From Candidula unifasciata (Eukaryota > Mollusca > Gastropoda > Stylommatophora > Geomitridae): a stretch of 64,000 bases of DNA. Position 1 is the first letter of the stretch, and each line of letters opens with the position of its first letter. Of the stretch, positions 24,380 through 64,000 are shown piece by piece. Both the position numbers and the translations under genes were made by a program. The DNA is taken from contig CAJHNH020006913.1 in assembly GCA_905116865.2 (NCBI GenBank), forward strand, positions 260,001 to 324,000, given 5' to 3'. The notes beneath the pieces were generated by a model. The model made no database searches, was not told where the DNA came from, and worked only from the letters and a program-made list of their open reading frames with translations.

Positions 24380-24785
24380 CAATTAAATATATCAGTCTCA
24401 TACAATATATCAGTCTCATACAATGTATCAGTCTCATACAATATATCAGTCTCATACAATATATCAGTCTCATACAATATATCAGTCTCATACAATGTAT
24501 CAGTCTCATACAATATATCAGTCTCATACAATATATCAGTCTCATACAATATATCAGTCTCATACAATATATCAGTCTCATACAATATATCAGTCTCATA
24601 CAATATATCAGTCTCATACAATATATCAGTCTCATACAATATATCAGTCTCATACAATATATCAGTCTCATACAATATATCAGTCTCATACAATATATCA
24701 GTCTCATACAATATATCAGTCTCATACAATATATCAGTCTCATACAATATATCAGTCTCATACAATATATCAGTCTCATACAATA
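24380..24785. repeat. 18-bp minisatellite, about 22 copies
   Basis: The unit is CAGTCTCATACAATATAT, with occasional GTAT variants. Open frames on both strands are repeat artefacts. Confidence 0.95.
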
Positions 24786-25655
24786 CATGCCCTAAATAAA
24801 TTTAAATTGAGAACCACAATCAATCTTACACAATAAACATTCTCTATAAATCTTATAACCTTTGTAAATTTTATGCTATGACCTTCAAAATCTCACAAAC
24901 TACTGACCTGTATATATAATAATGATAGAGATGATTGGCACCTTTACGTCTTTTCAGATGATAGTGTTATACTGCACTATGAGGAGGCATGAGACTCACA
25001 GCCCATGGCGTTGGCGAGTGTGACTAGCAAGACCTGCCAGTGTCAAGAAAAGTCTTCCACAATGATAGCACAGGATTTCAGGACCCATGTTGTCAATATT
25101 TGTGTTTAGTGTGTTTTTTCTCAGACGCTCAGCTCTCATCCTTTCTGCAATCATTTCTTCCTCCATTCCTATTCCCTTCCTGATGTACTCCCTCTACACA
25201 ACAAGATCCACGATCCACGTGACTTAGGACATTGATCTACATATATTTCAAACAATATGTACCTAGTCGCAGAAATCAACATTAAGAACACAAACATTCA
25301 GATCATGTTTGGAGTGGTCAGGACAGACCTGAATTGAGTTAAGAACTGACATCATAGTACCCAGGACATTTCCTTATGCGCTCCATCCTCATCTTCATCA
25401 GCCAGTGAAGAGTTCCAATTCCAATGGTACCAGCAGGGGTATGATAATTATATGTCCATCTTGCGTTTCCTCTGAATGCGGTGTGTCGGCCAGATCCTAG
25501 AGTCAGTCCACCCCCCCCCCCATCCCTGTAGTGATCAGTTCATGCTTCTGCCCTTTCATATTGTCCTCAAAAGCCTCGCCTACATCACAGGTCATCATGC
25601 AGGTCTGCAGCCTTACAGATATCCATCCAGGTCATCATGCAGGTGTGCAGCCTTA
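24786..25655. other. unassigned sequence with a 41-bp duplication
   Basis: No gene was recognised. GGTCATCATGCAGG followed by TGCAGCCTTACAGATATCCA occurs twice at about 25590-25672. Confidence 0.5.
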
Positions 25656-25659
25656 CAGA

Positions 25660-26010
25660 TATCCATCCAGGTGAGGAATGGATACCAGCATCTAAAGGAC
25701 GCAATCTCACATTGTTGGGAATAGAATCCTGCAGCTGTCAACACCAAGATGTGCGCTCTTATCAGTGACAAGTCAGATGAGACAGATATGTTGATCTTCA
25801 CAGATGGGTCCATTAAACGAGGACATAAAAGTGGAGGGGCATTTAAAGCTCGCTCTTCAGGCAGAAGAGTTCAGGAAGCCAGTGGTGCCTTCTTCGTGAC
25901 TACCAGCAGCATGATGATGGAGGTGATGGCGGTGACACAAGCTTTCATGTGGCTACAATCACAAGACTATTCCTGCGTGTGTGGGTTTGCTAAGTGATTC
26001 TTTCAGCATG
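25660..26010 (+). mobile_element. LINE-A copy 3, front part
   Basis: It encodes NPAAVNTKMCALISDKSDET, then IFTDGSIKRG, RSSGRRVQEASGAFF and MMMEVMAVTQAF, matching residues around the RNase H start of copy 1. It is interrupted by an 89-bp array. Confidence 0.8.
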
Positions 26011-26530
26011 ATCTGGCGGGTTGACACAAGCTTTCATGTGGCTACAATCACAAGACTATTCCTGAGTGTGTGGGTTTGCTAAGTGATTCTTTCAGCATGA
26101 TCTGGCGGGTTGACACAAGCTTTCATGTGGCTACAATCACAAGACTATTCCTGCGTGTGTGGGTTTGCTAAGTGATTCTTTCAGCATGATCTGGCGGGTT
26201 GACACAAGCTTTCATGTGGCTACAATCACAAGACTATTCCTGCGTGTGTGGGTTTGCTAAGTGATTCTTTCAGCATGATCTGGCGGGTTGACACAAGCTT
26301 TCATGTGGCTACAATCACAAGACTATTCCTGCGTGTGTGGGTTTGCTAAGTGATTCTTTCAGCATGATCTGGCGGGTTGACACAAGCTTTCATGTGGCTA
26401 CATCACAAGACTATTCCTGCGTGTGTGGGTTTGCTAAGTGATTCTTTCAGCATGATCTGGCGGGTTGACACAAGCTTTCATGTGGCTACAATCACAAGAC
26501 TATTCCTGAGTGTGTGGGTTTGCTAAGTGA
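26010..26530. repeat. 89-bp minisatellite inside LINE-A copy 3
   Basis: About six copies of an 89-bp unit that starts GGCGGGTTGACACAAGCTTT and ends TTCTTTCAGCATGATCT. The unit is the RNase H segment between the TQAF and SDSFSMI blocks, repeated in tandem. Since 89 is not a multiple of 3 it destroys the frame. Confidence 0.92.
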
Positions 26531-26975
26531 TTCTTTCAGCATGATCCGGCGGGTTGAGGCAGGCTGGTTATGCAGACAGTGGTTTGAGTCTTTGGAAAAC
26601 TCTCCTGTGTGTGCAATTACCTTCATATTTGTCCCAGGGCATGAAGGTGATGTTAGTAATTAAAGAGCTGATAGACCAGCAGGTGCTGCATTAACTGAAG
26701 ATGGCCGGCCCATGGATCACGCAGAGATTGTCAATGCCTTAGAGAGACATAGAACATTCTGAGGATTTTGGAAGCAGTATGTCCACATCACTGCTAAGAA
26801 TATGGGAATTGGGAGTAAAGATCGGCACAGCCAACATGAGAAGCACACCGGACGCGAAGTTTTGTCAACCAGCATAGGACTGGCACTATTAACTGTGTGA
26901 CACTGATGAATATGTAGAGAGGGGGATCTGAGCACCTATGGAGTCTGGAGTGCTGTAAAGATAATCCAACTCATA
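26530..26975 (+). mobile_element. LINE-A copy 3, rear part
   Basis: It encodes MIRRVEAGWLCRQWFESLEN, ITFIFVPGHEGDVSN, RPMDHAEIVNALE and further degraded C-terminal blocks with stops. Confidence 0.75.
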
Positions 26976-27084
26976 ACTCAGCTGTCACCTTTTATTGACT
27001 TAGGTCATCTCAATTAAGAGCTGCATAATATAATTTCTGTGATTCTGCAAAAATATTATTCTCAGTTCTCTATGCCATTAATCC

Positions 27085-27420
27085 ATATTTATGAAGTCTT
27101 CCCCTCACTGTATACTTGTTCTAACATTTCAGTGTGGCTCGCTGTGGTGGATAGTACCATTTCATTCTTGTTAGATGTCCAAACCCCTTCATTTGTTGTT
27201 CTTTGATGACCTGTAAGACTGGCTGACTGGCTTTTTAAGTAGCATTTGTTTGAAGTATTTCGTATTCTGTCTTTCCTTAAAACTCTTGCAGCTCTTCTAA
27301 GGCATTTCATCTGTGCTGTCACATTTTTACGTTTATCATGGGATGTAAATGTCCATGTATGGCACTGATAGCATAGGGTTGGCCAAAAAATAGTTCTGAT
27401 AAGATTTACTTTATTACTCC
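27085..27420 (-). mobile_element. LINE-D C-terminal fragment
   Basis: The minus-strand frame reads NKVNLIRTIFWPTLCYQCHT, CLRRAARVLRKDRIRN and then frameshifted DLSNKNEMV-type remnants, matching 11190-11450. Its 5' side enters the 46-bp array, and sequence matching 11130-11160 appears beyond the array at about 27868. Confidence 0.8.
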
Positions 27421-27870
27421 AGGGTATCTGCTTGTGTGTCAACAGGTAAGATAGCTTTATTACTTCGGGGTATCTGCTTGTGTGTCAACAGACAAGATAG
27501 CTTTATTACTCCGGGGTATCTGCTTGTGTGTCACTAGGCAAGATAGCTTTATTACTCCGGGGTATCTGCTTGTGTGTCAACAGACAAGATAGCTTTATTA
27601 CTTCGGGGTATCTGCTTGTGTGTCAACAGGTAAGATAGCTTTATTACTCCGGGGTATCTGCTTGTGTGTCAACAGTTAAGATAGCTTTATTACTTCGGGG
27701 TATCTGCTTGTGTGTCAACAGGTAAGATAGCTTTATTACTTCGGGGTATCTGCTTGTGTGTCAACAGGTAAGATAGCTTTATTACTTCGGGGTATGTGCT
27801 TGTGTGTCAACAGTTAAGATAGCTTTATTACTCCGGGGTATGTGCTTGTGTGTCAACAGGTAAGATAGCT
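27420..27870. repeat. 46-bp minisatellite inside LINE-D
   Basis: Nine or ten copies of a 46-bp unit containing GGTATCTGCTTGTGTGTCAA and AAGATAGCTTTATTACT. Read on the minus strand, the unit is the LTHKQIP..NKV segment of LINE-D. Each copy carries AATAAA on the minus strand, downstream of the GGCX stop codon. Confidence 0.92.
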
Positions 27871-27974
27871 GCCCCAGTACTTGATGAGCTAGCTGTGTTT
27901 TTAAAACTGCTTTTTGGAGTGGTACAGACAGGGGATGGTGGTGGTTGTGAGCCCCAGGATTTAGGGCTGCGAGG

Positions 27975-28175
27975 TTGTAATGACAGCCCGGACTGGATAG
28001 GTTAGGATGTTTATTCTTGCCCCTGACTGAAACACATCCATCACCTTCCTGGGGATCAAACTTGTGTCTCTTGCATGACAGTCCTGACTGGATAGGTTAG
28101 GATGTTTATTCTTGCCTCTGACTGAAACACATCCATCACCTTCCTGGGGATCGAACTTGTGTCTCTTGCATGACA
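27975..28175. repeat. direct duplication of about 95 bp
   Basis: GACTGGATAGGTTAGGATGT and the following sequence up to CTCTTGCATGACAG occur twice with few differences. Each copy holds AATAAA on the minus strand (28010-28015 and 28105-28110), the closest such signals after the GGCX stop codon. Confidence 0.8.
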
Positions 28176-28309
28176 GCCCATGTTGTAACCCCTTTGCAAG
28201 CCGTTCTCGCAGAATAAATGATATACATAAATTATAAAAACAGCACAAGACCCAGCTTCTATAAATTTCTTCAAAAACTAATAACTTCTTTTTTTTTCAT
28301 TCGCTTGAA

Positions 28310-28570
28310 AAAAATTATGTATATCTGCAGTGTTGTCTCTAGTATGAACTTCACTGTCTTTTGTAATTTACTCAGCGACCTGTAAAGTTTGACTTGCACC
28401 GATGTTTATCTTGGCCAATATTTGGAGGAAATGATCTGTTGTCTCAGGTGCCAATCCACATGAGCACATGGCTGGTTCGCTGATTTTAAATTTTGTGTAC
28501 ATGTGGCTGTGAAGTCGTTTGTGTCCTGTTCTGTGTCGTAGAATAATAACTTGTTCTGGTCTGTCCATAA
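28310..28570 (-). mobile_element. LINE C-terminal fragment (CCHC-like end)
   Basis: The minus-strand frame reads RPEQVIILRHRTGHKRLHSH, then KISEPAMCSCGLAPETTDHF. The pattern R.GH..L...M ... C.CG..PET..H is the zinc-finger-like terminus of many invertebrate LINE polymerases. Confidence 0.65.
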
Positions 28571-28599
28571 AACTAATTTAAAAAAAATTTTTTTTTTCA

Positions 28600-28900
28600 G
28601 GAAGTGCTAGTGAGTTGGGAAATGAGCAGACAGACGGACTTGCTGATTGTCCATGACTTGGTGGTGAATGACTGCCTGACATCTAAATGTTGTCAAGGCC
28701 TTTTAGGAGCAAGTGAACAATGTGGAAAGCCTTTTTGACACTGCAAGAAGTACAAACAGATCATCATGGTCATGCAGTCGGGAATGACCAGCAGATCTGG
28801 GTGACACTCATTGTCAGAACAAAGGCAAGACAGACAGACAATCAAACTGCTACTAGTAGCCATGACAGGGATGTTCAGAGAGCTGTGATGTCAGTTTTCA
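28600..28900 (+). mobile_element. LINE-C degenerate RNase H fragment
   Basis: It encodes GSASELGNEQTDGLADC and LGGE, the same blocks as GAGVLGNKQAD / GGEL in LINE-C, then decays. Confidence 0.55.
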
Positions 28901-28988
28901 ACTTAACAACAACAATTAGAAACATGCACATATCAGCCAGGCTGGTTGAGGTAACAAACCCAATCTGGAACCTGGCCAGCTGCATGTC

Positions 28989-62457
<33,469 letters not shown>

Positions 62458-62589
62458 CTGAAACAGCAAACAACAAAGAAACCATCAAATCCTCTTTTGC
62501 TGCTGTCCTCGGTGCAGTGTGTTGTTAGACATTATGGAGAAGGTGTAGGCTACTTCTGTTGGCCAGATGCACAGCAATATTTGTACACT

Positions 62590-63100
62590 AAGCTTGTGAA
62601 GAACTTTCCCTAACTCAATCATCTATATCTTTATTATTCTTCTTGCTCCACTGACTTCTAGATGGCTGTAATCTGCTTGTGAAGAACTTTCCCTAACTCA
62701 ATCATCTATATCTTTATTATTCTTCTTGCTCCACTGCCGTCTAGATGGCTGTAATCTGCTTGTGAAGGACTTTCCCTAACTCAATCATCCGTATCTTTAT
62801 TATTCTTCTTGCTCCACTGCCGTCTAGATGGCTGTAATCTGCTTGTGAAGAACTTTCCCTAATTCAATCATCCGTATCTTTATTATTCTTCTTGCTCCAC
62901 TGCCGTCTAGATGGCTGTAATCTGCTTGTGAAGAACTTTCCCTAACTCAATCATCCGTATCTTTATTATTCTTTTTGCTCCACTGCCTTCTAGATGGCTG
63001 TAACCTGCTTGTGAAGGACTTCCCCTAACTCAATCATCCGTATCTTTATTATTCTTTTTGCTCCACTGCCGTCTAGATGGCTGTAACCTGCTTGTGAAGG
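62590..63100. repeat. 83-bp minisatellite
   Basis: About six copies at 83-bp spacing (CTTGTGAAG at 62593, 62676, 62759 and on), each with AACTTTCCCTAACTCAATCA and CTAGATGGCTGTAATCTG. Confidence 0.93.
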
Positions 63101-63379
63101 TTGTATTTTCCAGCACATTCTTGTTATGTTTATAAAATGATCTCTGTCTATGTATGAGGATGTAAAGTAAACGAACCCTTTCCCCGCTTCCAGGCATGCT
63201 GGATATATAGTGCTAGACTTATTTTTTATAGACCAATCATCACTTAGAACACCCAGCCAGCTGGTATCAGGATGTAGCCACCTGTTTACTGATTTCACCA
63301 TTTTCACAAATTCTGACTCCTCTTGTGACCACAACAATTTTTACTGGGCAGCAGATTTCATACAGAGACAGTCAACAAT

Positions 63380-63610
63380 GAAGAACTAGGAACAACAGCA
63401 GGCACAGTGCTAGTCAATGATTTCACAGAACATCCAAGAATCAAATGGTTTGGTCATGTGGTCAGAATGGAACAAAACCAGCCAGCAGCTCGAGCATACT
63501 ACATGAGAACAGCAGGCTACAAGCCAAGAAGCAGACCAAGAAAGATATGGGTGGAGGGGGTAAAATAAAAATGACAATAACAAAAGCCAGGCAACTAGAA
63601 TAGACAGGAA
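63380..63610 (+). mobile_element. LINE C-terminal fragment
   Basis: The frame reads RIKWFGHVVRMEQNQPAARA, then YKPRSRPRKIWVEGVK. This is the IKWFGHV.RM ... RPRK.W..GV pattern shared with LINE-D. Confidence 0.7.
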
Positions 63611-63704
63611 ATGACATCCAACACCTCTCTGCAACACTGTAAAGAATAAGTAGTGGGGATAAAGAAGAGGGAGCAGATTTTATGACAGCCATGGCGGCAT
63701 ATTT

Positions 63705-64000
63705 GTCTCAACATACATGGGAACATACATGGCAACATACATGGTAACATACATGGTAACATACATGGTAACATACATGGCAACATACATGGTAACATAC
63801 ATGGTAACATACATGGTAACATACATGGTAACATACATGGTAACATACATGGCAACATACATGGCAACATACATGGCAACATACATGGCAACATACATGG
63901 CAACATACATGGCAACATACATGGTAACATACATGTTAACATACATGGTAACATACATGGTAACATACATGGTAACATACATGGTAACATACATGGTAAC
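63705..64000. repeat. 12-bp minisatellite running off the window
   Basis: About 24 copies of ACATACATGGTA, with a GGCA variant grouped in blocks. It continues past the right edge. Confidence 0.95.

Noticed and set aside
62990..63337. 115-codon minus-strand ORF, considered as an upstream GGCX exon
   Set aside because: It does not match the expected GGCX membrane segment and partly consists of the 83-bp repeat. Upstream exons must lie beyond 64000.

Overview
The window looks like genomic DNA from an animal, most probably a lophotrochozoan and perhaps a gastropod mollusc. It has one intron-rich host gene, many dead non-LTR retrotransposons, small DNA transposons, tRNA-derived SINEs and an exceptional density of micro- and minisatellites. 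The taxon is an inference from this repeat mix and from the host gene; no taxon-specific marker was found. No bacterial-style operon, RNA gene cluster or CRISPR array is present.

The only host protein-coding gene I can support is on the minus strand: vitamin K-dependent gamma-glutamyl carboxylase (GGCX). Eleven exons between 62457 and 28989 were built by hand. Every splice phase agrees, the exons give about 529 residues of the enzyme down to the stop codon, and the 5' exons lie beyond the right edge of the window.

Region by region: 1-5.3 kb holds SINEs, a foldback MITE, a hAT element with a perfect 8-bp target duplication and an I-like LINE. 5.4-15.2 kb is a graveyard of LINE 3' ends cut by a 2.6-kb TGTA array, a GAA array and a 58-bp minisatellite. 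15.2-24.8 kb is almost all satellite (80-, 48/52-, 26-, 63- and 18-bp units). 24.8-28.9 kb holds more broken LINEs with minisatellites expanded inside them. 29-62.5 kb is GGCX, whose introns are filled with minisatellites, SINEs, LINE fragments and pogo-, Tc1/mariner- and piggyBac-type DNA elements. 62.5-64 kb is repeats and a LINE fragment.

The most striking pattern is where the minisatellites started. In at least four GGCX introns the repeated unit is a copy of the neighbouring splice site, in two clear cases with flanking exon bases, so the true donor or acceptor is followed or preceded by a run of near-identical decoys. Another array is seeded on the end of a pogo-like transposon plus its flank, and several others lie inside retrotransposon coding sequence. 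I regard this splice-site amplification as the observation most worth a second look.
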